Numbered from the stretch's first letter, positions 27,860-35,512 are shown. The stretch: 64,000 bases of DNA from Simiduia sp. 21SJ11W-1 (GCF_024138675.1 NZ_CP090959.1:434001-498000); one strand, 5' to 3'. The notes: generated from the sequence alone by a model not told the origin. Translations and numbers: made by a program.

Positions 27860-27964
27860 ATGGCCGGCCAGGTAGAAGGGCATAGCTCTGGGCTAACGCT
27901 TTAGGGGGGGAGTGCCTTTTATGTTGCGGGGTGAGGGTATGTTCAGCTTGGCTAAATAAATATG

Positions 27965-28203
27965 CGAGTCTATATATGGCTGGCTAATTTTTGTGCATGT
28001 CTAAATATGGACTGCAGTTAAGGTCATGCGCTAGCCATTAGCCATATCTAGACAATAAGGTGCCATATGTAGACATATTAGCAGCCAAATATAGACACAT
28101 TTGAAAAATGTTGTGGCATTATTTGGAAGCGCGATCGTTGGTGCCTAAATGTGGACATATACGATCTATATATAGACACGGTGCGTCTAGATTTAGACTC
28201 GCC
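27965..28203. repeat. Block of TAGACA-type repeats, possible transposon end
   Basis: At least eight variants of an A/T-rich motif around TAGACA occur in 240 bp: GTCTATATAT (27968), TGTCTAAATATGGAC (27998), ATCTAGACA (28046), ATGTAGACATA (28067), ATATAGACACA (28089), ATGTGGACATA (28149), ATATAGACACG (28170) and GTCTAGATTTAGAC (28185). Several are preceded by GCC. Multiple short repeats like this are typical of transposon ends that bind several transposase molecules, such as IS21 or Tn7-like elements. No transposase lies next to them here. Confidence 0.45.
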
Positions 28204-28416
28204 ATTGAATAAGCTGTTATGCGGAAATAGAGCGAATGAGAAGGTGGAAGATCGAGCAAGTCCAGATGAGATTTGTTCGCTCGTTTCTCTGGTAGAGTAC
28301 GAATAATATTGGGTGGACTTGTTAGCTTGGGCTGAGCCGGTATTAAAATTTCCTGCCAGTTTCAGGGCCATCAACATGCTGCGCAAGTTGCTTGCGGTAT
28401 GTTCGCTCAAAACCAA
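28078..28416 (-). other. Doubtful reverse reading frame before the cassette array
   Basis: 112 codons on the minus strand. The first ~70 residues look like ordinary protein but match nothing I know; the rest reads through the TAGACA repeat block, so the real gene, if any, is truncated there. It lies antisense to the cassettes. A GTTATGCGGAAA at 28216, identical to the start of the array's repeated cassettes, suggests this stretch is a damaged first cassette. Confidence 0.25.
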
Positions 28417-28432
28417 CGCAGTTTCGTTGCCC

Positions 28433-28461
28433 GCCCAACTTCAGCTTCGCACATGTTGGGC
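28433..28461. other. Inverted repeat GCCCAAC / GTTGGGC
   Basis: The arms exactly fit the attC core consensus (RYYYAAC and GTTRRRY) but enclose only 15 nt, too short for a normal attC. It may be a chance hairpin or a degenerate recombination site. Confidence 0.3.
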
Positions 28462-28559
28462 TAGTACACTGCCAAATTAATCAAAGTGCGGGTATCTGCT
28501 TTCTACCTTCTGGCCTTTTTACGTAATTCAAAGCTGGTCAAGGTTGTTCTAGCAGGTTC

Positions 28560-28633
28560 GCATAACAAGCCAAAGCAGCAAGGGCCTGCGGCCGGGACGC
28601 GCTAAACGCGCGCCCCTGTTTGCGGCGTTAAGT
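28560..28633 (+). repeat. attC site 1
   Basis: Runs from core GCATAAC to GTTAAGT with inverted arms around GGACGCGC / GCGCGCCCC. It is almost identical to attC 18 at the other end of the array. Confidence 0.85.
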
Positions 28634-28645
28634 ATATCGGTAGAA

Positions 28646-28927
28646 ATGAAAATTCCGACGGAAGAAGATAAGCTTCTAGCAAAGAAGGCCAACGAATTAG
28701 CAAAGAAAATTTCTGCTGGAGACAAAGATGCAAAGGTGCAGCTAGTTAATATCATCCAAACAAATTGGTATGTAGCTAAACTGGTGGCTCGATTAAGAAA
28801 AAAAGCAAGTAGGCTGAATATGAAATGTCCAAAGTATAAAAAGCGGAGCAAGGTTAGGCTTCAGGGCAGTGTAATGCATGGACTGGCCGGGCATACCAGT
28901 AGCAAAAACTGGAAAAAAACAAAATAA
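28646..28927 (+). CDS. Cassette gene: small basic hypothetical protein
   Basis: 93 residues, lysine-rich, helical in the first half (KKANELAKKISAG), with a strongly basic C terminus (CPKYKKRSKVRLQG). It starts 13 bp after the attC 1 core and stops just before attC 2, the normal layout of an integron cassette. No signal peptide. No family recognised; the charge would suit nucleic-acid binding, but that is a guess. Confidence 0.65.
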   Translation: MKIPTEEDKLLAKKANELAKKISAGDKDAKVQLVNIIQTNWYVAKLVARLRKKASRLNMKCPKYKKRSKVRLQGSVMHGLAGHTSSKNWKKTK

Positions 28928-28928
28928 T

Positions 28929-28990
28929 ACTTAACAAGCAAAGGCAAGCCGACGCGCAAAATGCGCGCGCGGTTGCTTTGGGCGTTATGC
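28929..28990 (+). repeat. attC site 2
   Basis: Core ACTTAAC to GTTATGC, 62 bp, with arms around GACGCGCAAAATGCGCGCGC. It directly precedes the first repeated cassette. Confidence 0.8.
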
Positions 28991-29383
28991 GGAAAAGCGA
29001 AACACTGAGAATGATGGCGAACAAATTACTTCGTAGTCATGATCAGCGCGGTGTCAAAGTGAAGTGGCTCAAAGTAGTAAGAATGCAAATGGAATTGATT
29101 AGGCTAGCCCATTGTTGGTAATTTCGTAGTCAAGAAAATCTTGGTACCAAAGATCAGTCTAAGAAAATAGTGTTGTATGCTCACATTTTCTAAGTGTATT
29201 TTCTTGCTCTGCTAGGTAGTGGCAATGTTGGTAGAAAAATAGTGGGCCAAAAGTAAATTAATATTAACAAAGGGCGGTGCGTAACTAGGTCGCGCATAAC
29301 AAGCGGTTCTAGGGTCGCCGCAAAAAACGCGGCTGGGACGGCCTACGCTGACGCTCCGGCCGCCCCTAAACCGGGCGTTATGC
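28984..29383 (+). repeat. Repeated cassette R1
   Basis: First of six ~400-bp cassettes without a normal gene. From the ATG inside the core (28987) a 44-codon frame runs to TAA at 29121 (MRKSETLRMMANKLLRS...). Downstream, CAAGAAAAT (29131) and ATTTTCTTG (29198) form an inverted repeat enclosing a second one, AGAAAAT (29162) / ATTTTCT (29185). It ends with attC 3. Nearly identical to R6. Confidence 0.85.
29294..29383 (+). repeat. attC site 3 (R type)
   Basis: GCATAAC to GTTATGC, 90 bp. It has the same sequence type as attC 4, 6, 8, 10 and 12, which close all copies of the repeated cassette. Confidence 0.9.
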
Positions 29384-29782
29384 GGAAAAGCGAAATCCTG
29401 AGTTTGGTTGCGCAACAAGCACTTCGTAGCGATGATCGGCAGGGCATCAAAGTAGGGTGCCTCCAAGTAGTACGGATCAAATCAAGATTGATTAGTGGCG
29501 TCCATCGCTGGTAACTTCGTAGTCAAGAAAAGTTTGGCGTCAAAGCGAACTCTTTGAAATAAACATTGTTGTAAACTCCGTTTTCTTAAGGGGTTTTTCT
29601 CGCACTGCGAAGTATTAGCGATGTTGGTTCAAGAATAATCGGCCTGTAAGTTGGGCAAAATAAACAAAGGGCGGTGCGTAACTAGGTCGCGCATAACAAG
29701 CGGTTCTAGTCACCGCACAAAAAACGTGCGGCTGGGACGGCCTACGCTGACGCTCCGGCCGCCCCTAAACCGGGCGTTATAT
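29377..29782 (+). repeat. Repeated cassette R2
   Basis: Same organisation as R1: ATG in the core at 29380, 44 codons to TAA at 29514 (MRKSEILSLVAQQALRS...), and a CTTCGTAG motif twice. The frame length is identical to R1 despite many base changes. Closed by attC 4 with core GTTATAT. Confidence 0.85.
29691..29782 (+). repeat. attC site 4 (R type)
   Basis: GCATAAC to GTTATAT, 92 bp, R-type arms with a small variation in the loop (TCACCGCACAAAAAACGTGCG). Confidence 0.88.
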
Positions 29783-29798
29783 TTACCAAGGAAGTCCA

Positions 29799-30254
29799 GT
29801 GGTCATTACCAGAATAAGTTTATTAATTACTTTACTGTTTAGTCTCAATGTTTATTCCGAAGAAACAACGTCTTGTCTTGAAACGGCAATGAGTCAGCGA
29901 GATATGAATCAATGTGCAGGAATTGATTACAAAAAAGCTGAGTTCGAAATGCATCGAGTAATTAAAGAGATTCGAAGGCTATATAAAGGTGAGGTGAAAT
30001 TTTTAACCAACCTAGAGAAATCGCAACAAAACTGGGAAACTCAACTTGAGTTAGATCTGGATTTGAAATACCCAAAAGCAGATGAGCCCATGTATTACGG
30101 AAGTGTTTTTCCAATGTGTTACTCTGGTTATAAAACAAGACTTACGCTTCAACGAATTGCCTTTTTGAAAGAGTGGTTAAAGGGTAGTACAGAGGGTGAG
30201 GTTTGTTCTGGTTCAGTAATGCACGAATACTATTTAAAGAATGGCAAAGGGTAA
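29799..30254 (+). CDS. Cassette gene: LprI/DUF1311-like secreted protein
   Basis: 151 residues from GTG 29799, with a good ribosome site (AAGGAAG) six bases before. A signal peptide ends near NVYSEE. The mature part has the pattern of the lysozyme-inhibitor LprI-type domain: Cys near the start, TAMSQRDMNQCAGIDYKKAE, a central QNW helix, then GSVF..C and a Cys-containing tail (about residues 25-145). Such proteins are periplasmic, and some inhibit lysozyme. The cassette is preceded by R2 and followed by attC 5. The family call is by pattern; inhibition is not established here. Confidence 0.7.
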   Translation: MVITRISLLITLLFSLNVYSEETTSCLETAMSQRDMNQCAGIDYKKAEFEMHRVIKEIRRLYKGEVKFLTNLEKSQQNWETQLELDLDLKYPKADEPMYYGSVFPMCYSGYKTRLTLQRIAFLKEWLKGSTEGEVCSGSVMHEYYLKNGKG

Positions 30255-30354
30255 ATATAACAAGCTGTTCAAGCGGGACAAATTACAGTTGGCTGGTTCC
30301 GCTTCGCTTCACATTTTAGCCAACTACAATTTGCCCCTTAACAGGGCGTTATGC
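30255..30354 (+). repeat. attC site 5
   Basis: ATATAAC to GTTATGC, 100 bp, with arms TTGGCT / AGCCAA near the middle. Similar in type to attC 14. Confidence 0.8.
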
Positions 30355-30750
30355 GGAAAAGCGAAATCCGGAGTTTGGTTGTGCAACAAGCACTTCGTAG
30401 TGATGATCGGCAGGGCATCAAAGCAGGGTGCCTCCAAGTAGTACGGATAAAATCAAGATTGATTAGTGGCGCCCATCGCTGGTAACTTCGTAGTCAAGAA
30501 AAGTTTGGCGTCAAAGAGAACTCTTTTTAAAAAATATTGTTTTAAGGCCACCTTTATTAGGGGCTTTTCTTGCGCTGCCAGGTTTTGGCGGTGTTGGTTA
30601 AAGAATAATGTGCCTGTAAATTGGGCAAAATAAACGAAGGGCGGTGCGTAACTAGGTCGCGCATAACAAGCGGTTCTAGGGTCGCCGCAAAAAACGCGGC
30701 TGGGACGGCCTACGCTGACGCTCCGGCCGCCCCTAAACCGGGCGTTAAGG
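30348..30750 (+). repeat. Repeated cassette R3
   Basis: ATG in the core at 30351 and 44 codons to TAA at 30485. The inverted repeat is CAAGAAAAG (30495) with CTTTTCTTG (30564): compared with R1, both sides have changed so that pairing is kept. Closed by attC 6. Confidence 0.85.
30661..30750 (+). repeat. attC site 6 (R type)
   Basis: GCATAAC to GTTAAGG, 90 bp, R-type arms. Confidence 0.88.
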
Positions 30751-30755
30751 CACCT

Positions 30756-31253
30756 ATGAATCGAGCAATATTCATATTATCGATCCCACTACTTCTAGCT
30801 GCGGTATCAAGGGCTTGGTGGGTTGATTACGTCTATGAGCCACTATCCGAGACTGAGAAATATGGCTCTGAATTTAGTGCCGTCGAGATCTACACGTGTG
30901 AAAGTGATAGATACTTCACGCATGAACAATGTAAAGGAATCCAAATTAATGGCGGTAAATTTTCAGTGGTATCAGATCTTAACAACGATGGGGTAAAGGA
31001 GCTTTGGTCTGTAGGGGTTGCAAGGTACAAATCTGGCAAGTATCCCTACGCGAATGTCGTTGTTGTATCTGATCCAGTTAGCAAAACAATTCAACAGGTT
31101 CTAACTGTTGAACTGAAATCTCCAGGGTTTGCTATATTCTTTGGAAAAGAAAATGAATTGTCCCTGTTTTTCTGCATGGAGTGTGGCAGCTATGCTGATA
31201 TACAATGGAAAAACAATAAATGGGCTTTGGTTTGGCCAGAGCCGTATGGGTAA
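30756..31253 (+). CDS. Cassette gene: secreted protein with FG-GAP-like strand
   Basis: 165 residues from ATG 30756, five bases after the attC 6 core. A hydrophobic N terminus (about residues 4-20) looks like a signal peptide or anchor. The central DLNNDGVKELWSVGV resembles the calcium-loop motif of FG-GAP/VCBS repeats, but only one repeat is present. Four Cys in the chain would suit an exported protein. An upstream in-frame extension would run through attC 6 and is rejected. Function unknown. Confidence 0.65.
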   Translation: MNRAIFILSIPLLLAAVSRAWWVDYVYEPLSETEKYGSEFSAVEIYTCESDRYFTHEQCKGIQINGGKFSVVSDLNNDGVKELWSVGVARYKSGKYPYANVVVVSDPVSKTIQQVLTVELKSPGFAIFFGKENELSLFFCMECGSYADIQWKNNKWALVWPEPYG

Positions 31254-31255
31254 AT

Positions 31256-31346
31256 GCCTTAACAAGGCCATCAAAAATCGCTCCACTTCGTTCCGCTGGA
31301 CCTCCTTACGCTGCGCTCCAGTCGGCCCTTTATGGCGGCGTTATGC
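31256..31346 (+). repeat. attC site 7
   Basis: CCTTAAC to GTTATGC, about 91 bp, with arms built around TCCGCTGGACC / GCGCTCCAGTCGG. Confidence 0.8.
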
Positions 31347-31745
31347 GGAAAAGCGAAATCCGGAGATTAGTGGCGCACCTAGTACTTCGTAGCGATGATC
31401 AGTAGGACATCAAAGTAGGGTGCCTCCAAGTAGTACGGATAAAATCAAGATTGATTAGTGGCGCCCATCGCTGGTAACTTCGTAGTCAAGAAAAGTTTGG
31501 GGTCAAAGCGAACTCTTTGAAAAAACATTGTTGTAAACTCCGTTTTCTTAAGGGGTTCTTCTCGCACTGCTATGTAGTGGCAATGTTAGCTCAAAAGTAG
31601 TAAGCCAAAGGTAAGTCAATATTAACAAAGGGCGGTGCGTAACTAGGTCGCGCATAACAAGCGGTTCTAGTCACCGCACAAAAAAAACGTGCGGCTGGGA
31701 CGGCCTACGCTGGCGCTGCGGCCGCCCCTAAGCCGGGCGTTATGC
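31340..31745 (+). repeat. Repeated cassette R4
   Basis: ATG in the core at 31343. The 44-codon frame has a TAG at codon 21 (ends 31405) where R2 has CAG; otherwise the frame would run to TAA at 31477. This copy speaks against an essential protein product. Closed by attC 8. Confidence 0.85.
31652..31745 (+). repeat. attC site 8 (R type)
   Basis: GCATAAC to GTTATGC, 94 bp, R-type arms. Confidence 0.88.
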
Positions 31746-31771
31746 AGTCGGTTGATGAGTGATTTCAATCC

Positions 31772-32044
31772 ATGAAGAAAGTAACAGATTTCATATTTTA
31801 TGATTCGTGGCATGTGAAAGAGATTGGTCTAACGGTAGGCTCTTTTTATCTAGCTAAAAATGATTTGAGAGAACTTAAGGTTGGTGAAGTTATAAAGTTC
31901 GCAGGCTTTGAAGATGTGGATAATCATTACGGCAGATTTGTTTTCACCAATCAAAGTGGGCAAGTAGTCGTAGTTGATGGTGATTTCTGCACAAAAGACC
32001 ATCCTGACTTCAAACAACTAAAAGAGACGCTATCAAATGCATAA
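31772..32044 (+). CDS. Cassette gene: small hypothetical protein
   Basis: 90 residues, start ATG 31772. No signal peptide. It looks beta-rich: SFYLAKNDLRELKVGEVIKFAGFEDV then GRFVFTNQSGQVVVVDGDFC, ending in a helix. The pattern suggests a small barrel or SH3-like fold, but no family was recognised. The stop TAA lies inside the left core of attC 9, as is common in cassettes. It follows R4. Confidence 0.6.
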   Translation: MKKVTDFIFYDSWHVKEIGLTVGSFYLAKNDLRELKVGEVIKFAGFEDVDNHYGRFVFTNQSGQVVVVDGDFCTKDHPDFKQLKETLSNA

Positions 32045-32110
32045 CAAACGCAGCCACACCGGCCTATCGGCCTCGACTCGCTACGCTCGCGTGTGCTGCG
32101 GGCGTTATGC
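32039..32110 (+). repeat. attC site 9
   Basis: GCATAAC to GTTATGC, 72 bp, arms GGCC/GGCC and CTCGACTCG. Same type as attC 11. Confidence 0.85.
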
Positions 32111-32502
32111 GGAAAAGCGAAATCCTAAGATTGGTGGCGCACAAATTCCTTCGTAGTCATGAACAAAAAGGCGTCGAAGTGGTGTGGCTCCAAGAAGTGC
32201 GGATAAAGAATTGGTTAAGGGAGTTCATCGCTGGTAACTTCGTAGCCAAGATAAGCTCGGCGTCAATGAAAATTTTTTTTAAAAAATATTGTCGTAAGGC
32301 CACCTTTGTTAGGGGCTTTTCTCGCGCTGCCAGGCAATGGCAGTGTTAATTTAAGAATAATTGGCCTGTAAGTTTGGCTAAATAAACAAAGGGCGGTGCG
32401 TAACTAGGACGCGCATAACAAGCGGTTCTAGGGTCGCCGCAAAAAACGCGGCTGGGACGGCCTACGCTGACGCTCCGGCCGCCCCTAAACCGGGCGTTAT
32501 GC
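32104..32502 (+). repeat. Repeated cassette R5
   Basis: The most diverged copy. ATG at 32107, but a one-base loss near codon 38 removes the usual TAA, so the frame runs on to 32349 (80 codons). Inverted repeat weaker (CAAGATAAG / CTTTTCTCG). Closed by attC 10. Confidence 0.82.
32413..32502 (+). repeat. attC site 10 (R type)
   Basis: GCATAAC to GTTATGC, 90 bp, R-type arms. Confidence 0.88.
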
Positions 32503-32505
32503 AAA

Positions 32506-32991
32506 ATGAAGAAACTATTACAGATATCTATAGCCCTGATATTTTCTGCAGCAGTCAATGCTAATGAATATCCAGAACAAATTGAGTTCAAGGAATGGAT
32601 TATCGAAAATTTTGATCAGCTGAAATCGCTAGATATTAAGCTGCAGCAGGATGATAGGTTTGATTATATATGGAATATCGTGCCGCCGAGATTTAGGTCT
32701 AGGAGTCAAAATGGGAAAAGTGTAGATATTCAAGATAAAGAAGAGTACATAAAACTCCTACCCAAAAATGCAAATGTTCTCATATCTAGTGACAACAAGA
32801 AGTTTTTAATAGAAAACGGCGTTTCGTCGGTTTGCGGAAAGAAAATGTGTATAGTCTCTGCTGTTATGTTCAGATCAGACTTCGATGGCTCTACCTGTCA
32901 AGAGGCTGCGGAGCCAGCACCAGGAGTTTGCTTTATAAGAATGTTTGAGAATTGGTACTTAAGGTATCTTATCTTTGATGTTGATGCATAA
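32506..32991 (+). CDS. Cassette gene: exported hypothetical protein
   Basis: 161 residues with start ATG 32506, only three bases after the attC 10 core, so translation initiates almost inside the recombination site. A clear signal peptide (MKKLLQISIALIFSAAVNA) is followed by an acidic helix and a Cys-containing C-terminal half (SVCGKKMCIVSAVMF, then PGVCFIRMFENWYLRYLIF). Four Cys suggest disulfides in the periplasm. No family recognised. The stop overlaps attC 11. It follows R5. Confidence 0.65.
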   Translation: MKKLLQISIALIFSAAVNANEYPEQIEFKEWIIENFDQLKSLDIKLQQDDRFDYIWNIVPPRFRSRSQNGKSVDIQDKEEYIKLLPKNANVLISSDNKKFLIENGVSSVCGKKMCIVSAVMFRSDFDGSTCQEAAEPAPGVCFIRMFENWYLRYLIFDVDA

Positions 32992-33057
32992 CAAACGCAA
33001 TCAAACCGGCCTGTCGGCCTCGACTCGCTACGCTCGCGTTTGTTGCGGGCGTTATGC
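32986..33057 (+). repeat. attC site 11
   Basis: GCATAAC to GTTATGC, 72 bp. Close sister of attC 9. Confidence 0.85.
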
Positions 33058-33450
33058 GGAAAAGCGAAATCCTGAGAACGATGGAGCACAAATTACTTCG
33101 TAGTCATGATCAGCGCGGTGTCAAAGTGAAGTGGCTCAAAGTAGTAAGAATGCAAATAGAATTGAGTAGGCTAGCCCATTGTTGGTAACTTCGTAGTCAA
33201 GAAAATCTTGGTACCAAAGATCAGCCTGAGAAAATAGTGTTGTATGCTCACATTTTCTAAGTGTATTTTCTTGCTCTGCTAGGTAGTGGCAATGTTGGTA
33301 CAAAAATAGTGGGCCAAAAGTAAATTAATATTAACAAAGGGCGGTGCGTAACTAGGTCGCGCATAACAAGCGGTTCTAGGGTCGCCGCAAAAAAACGCGG
33401 CTGGACGGCCTACGCTGGCGCTCCGGCCGCCCCTAAACCAGGCGTTATGT
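33051..33450 (+). repeat. Repeated cassette R6
   Basis: ATG at 33054 and 44 codons to TAA 33188 (MRKSEILRTMEHKLLRS...). Nearly identical to R1 including the perfect CAAGAAAAT / ATTTTCTTG pair. Closed by attC 12. Confidence 0.85.
33361..33450 (+). repeat. attC site 12 (R type)
   Basis: GCATAAC to GTTATGT, 90 bp, R-type arms. Confidence 0.88.
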
Positions 33451-33467
33451 GAAATCAAAGATCATCT

Positions 33468-33746
33468 ATGGATAAGCCACGAATAAAGGTAGATTTTAAT
33501 GAGCTTTTAGATAAAGACTTGGTTTTATTATCTAAAACAGACACGAGGGAAGATTCAGATGGGAATGTTGTCATTCTATCAGAGGGCTTACATTTTTCTT
33601 TGTATGAACATAATGAATACAGCGACGGAGAGATAGAATATCTGTATGCGGAAGGGGTTGTTGTGCCTAATGTCATACAGGAAAATCCGATAGCTATTTG
33701 GTGTTGCAAAATTAACGAAAAAGGAATTACCGTTGTCAACGAGTAG
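33468..33746 (+). CDS. Cassette gene: small acidic hypothetical protein
   Basis: 92 residues, acidic, no signal peptide. DSDGNVVILSEGLHFSLYEHNEYSDG and IAIWCCKINEKGIT suggest a small beta-rich cytosolic protein. It is the fifth coding cassette preceded by a copy of R. A longer reading frame on the opposite strand overlaps it entirely, but the plus frame fits the cassette layout (start 17 bp after a core, stop before attC 13). No family recognised. Confidence 0.6.
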   Translation: MDKPRIKVDFNELLDKDLVLLSKTDTREDSDGNVVILSEGLHFSLYEHNEYSDGEIEYLYAEGVVVPNVIQENPIAIWCCKINEKGITVVNE

Positions 33747-33774
33747 TATATAGGTTTTTTAAGAGTGTCGTTGC

Positions 33775-33881
33775 ACATAACAAAGCTATCCACCAGACCC
33801 CATTTCCGTCGCTTGGTTTTTGTGCTTGGATAGCACAAAAATCCAATCAACTCCAATTTGCCGGTGATAGCGGCGTTATGC
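33775..33881 (+). repeat. attC site 13, target of IS copy 1
   Basis: ACATAAC to GTTATGC, 107 bp. The last two core bases are part of the GCGG target duplication of the insertion that follows. Confidence 0.8.
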
Positions 33882-33946
33882 GGCCAAGTTACCCACGAAA
33901 AGTAGACACCCTGTATAGTTGTATTTGACTGATATGGAGGTGTCGA

Positions 33947-34255
33947 ATGGCACGTAAAAAACACCAGCATTACACCGAAGAGTTTCGAAAAGAAGCGGTC
34001 AAGCGCTCTGAGCAGCCGGGCGTTACCCAGGCTCAGGTGGCCAAAGAGCTCGGCATTAGCGCCCAGCAGATATCAAACTGGAAGCGTCAGTTCACTCGCT
34101 TGTCAGACAAGCAATTTAATACGGTTGATGGCGTGGACTATTCCAAGCAGGAGAGCGAAGAGCTCCGTAAGTTGAAGCGCGAGAATAAACGCCTGCGAGA
34201 GGAGATGGAATTCTTAAAAAAGGTTTCTGCGTACTTCGCGAAAGACCAAGAGTGA
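33947..34255 (+). CDS. IS3-family OrfA (helix-turn-helix protein)
   Basis: 102 residues. An HTH_Tnp_1-type domain covers residues 1-60 (EEFRKEAVKRSEQPGVTQAQ, then LGISAQQISNWKRQF), followed by a leucine-zipper-like helix (ESEELRKLKRENKRLREEME). It would bind the terminal repeats. The stop overlaps OrfB, and an A6G slippery run lies about 35 bases before it, the usual means of making OrfAB. Confidence 0.93.
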   Translation: MARKKHQHYTEEFRKEAVKRSEQPGVTQAQVAKELGISAQQISNWKRQFTRLSDKQFNTVDGVDYSKQESEELRKLKRENKRLREEMEFLKKVSAYFAKDQE

Positions 34256-35118
34256 AGTACGAGCTGATAGAACAGCATGCCGATCAATATGACATAAGAT
34301 TGATGTGTCGAGTGTTGGTGGTCCACCCATCAGGCTTTTATCGCTGGCGGGATTGTCCATCTAGCCCGAGAGAGCAGCGGCGAGACCAGATCACTAGCTT
34401 GGTTAGAGATACCTACGAAGAGTTTGAGGCCGCTTATGGCGCCCCCAGAATCGCACGGGAGCTTAACGAGCAAGGGTATAAGTGTTCGATCAACTATATT
34501 GCCAAAATCATGCAGGAGCAGCGGATAGTCGCCCGTAACGGGAAGGCTTTCAATTATGGCGGGCATGCTTTGACGATGCATAACGTCGCAGATAATCTGC
34601 TGTGGAGGGATTTCACTACAGAGAGGCCTAATCAGAAGTGGGTAACGGATATCACCTATATCTGGGTTGAAAACCAATGGTTGTACTTGGCAACGGTAAT
34701 GGATCTTTACTCGCGCAAAATCATCGGCTGGAGCTTCGATGAGAGTATGACAGTGGAGCTGATTACCGAGGCGATGCAAATGGCGATTGATGCCCGAGGT
34801 GTAAGCCCAGGCCTAATCGTTCACTCTGACCGTGGAACCCAGTACCGCTCGAACGAGTATGTAGGGTACCTTGAGCGACACGGAATCAAGCGTAGCATGA
34901 GCCGAAAAGGTAACTGCTGGGACAATGCGGTGATGGAATCATTCTACGCTCGGTTAAAGGTAGAGCTGATCTACGCCAAGAACTACCAGTCGATAGAGGC
35001 TGCACGTTCAGGTATATTTAGCTACATTGAAATATTTTATAACCGCAAGAGAAGGCATTCTGCAAACGACGGGGTTAGCCCTGTTGAGTTTGAGGAGAGG
35101 GCAGCGATTGCTGCATAA
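34252..35118 (+). CDS. IS3-family OrfB transposase (DDE integrase core)
   Basis: 288 residues from GTG 34252, overlapping OrfA by four bases; the functional product is probably the frameshifted OrfAB. HTH_21 region about residues 35-95, rve integrase core from about 115. The catalytic triad is visible: Asp in WVTDITYIW, Asp in HSDRGTQY, Glu in NAVMESFYARLK. It ends with KRRHSANDGVSPVEF, typical of the group. Differs from copy 2 by very few residues (VLVVHPSG here, VLGVHPSG there; CSINYI and CSVNYI). Confidence 0.95.
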   Translation: MKYELIEQHADQYDIRLMCRVLVVHPSGFYRWRDCPSSPREQRRDQITSLVRDTYEEFEAAYGAPRIARELNEQGYKCSINYIAKIMQEQRIVARNGKAFNYGGHALTMHNVADNLLWRDFTTERPNQKWVTDITYIWVENQWLYLATVMDLYSRKIIGWSFDESMTVELITEAMQMAIDARGVSPGLIVHSDRGTQYRSNEYVGYLERHGIKRSMSRKGNCWDNAVMESFYARLKVELIYAKNYQSIEAARSGIFSYIEIFYNRKRRHSANDGVSPVEFEERAAIAA

Positions 35119-35166
35119 GTGAGGTGTCTACTTTTTGTGGGGAACACCAGCGGTAATGGAGATTAT

Positions 35167-35508
35167 ATGAAACTTGTAAAGTTAGCATTGATAGTAGGAG
35201 CCTTTTTTCTTATGTGTAATCAAGCTAATGCACTGTCTATTGTTAATTATAAGCAGTTAAAAAAAGAAGATTATAGCTCGCTCAAGTTATACGTTAGTGG
35301 CTTAGGTCAAGGCTATGATTGGAGTAATTCAATTGTAGCCAATAAATTAAAACAGAATTTATATTGCCCTCCTCAAAAAATAGCCTTAAATGCAGAAAAT
35401 TTTTTATCAATAATTGATACAGAAATTGAATCAGGTCTATGGAAAGATGAAGATCCAATTGAGATGATTTTATTCTTTGGTTTAGAAAAAACGTTTGCTT
35501 GCGAATAA
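35167..35508 (+). CDS. Cassette gene: Rap1a/Tai-like immunity protein
   Basis: 113 residues from ATG 35167, chosen because it opens with a signal peptide (LALIVGAFFLMCNQANA); an upstream start would lie in the IS. The mature pattern YVSGLGQGYDW, LYCPPQ, a middle helix and a final EKTFAC matches the Rap1a/Tai immunity fold: helical, with two conserved Cys. Such proteins protect against type VI amidase effectors in the periplasm. The IS sits between attC 13 and this gene, so the cassette has been cut from any upstream promoter, though the IS may supply one. Confidence 0.6.
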   Translation: MKLVKLALIVGAFFLMCNQANALSIVNYKQLKKEDYSSLKLYVSGLGQGYDWSNSIVANKLKQNLYCPPQKIALNAENFLSIIDTEIESGLWKDEDPIEMILFFGLEKTFACE

Positions 35509-35512
35509 AACT

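Larger units (their letters stand above)
33884..35149 (+). mobile_element. IS3-family insertion sequence, copy 1 (1266 bp)
   Basis: Ends are defined by 4-bp direct duplications GCGG at 33880-33883 and 35150-35153. The inner ends are inverted repeats (CCCACGAAAAGTAGACACC on the left; GGTGTCTACTTTTTGTGGGG on the right). It encodes OrfA and OrfB on the plus strand with a slippery A6G (TTAAAAAAGG near 34214) where a -1 frameshift would give the OrfAB transposase. Almost identical to copy 2. Confidence 0.93.

Noticed and set aside
29651-30756. Plus-strand frames beginning MGKIN... that run across R-type attC sites
   Set aside because: They translate the attC palindrome itself, which recurs with every R copy; the real cassette genes start after the core (29799 and 30756).
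33455-33970. 171-codon minus-strand frame over the cassette gene at 33468
   Set aside because: It crosses attC 13 and the IS end; the plus-strand frame fits the cassette layout.
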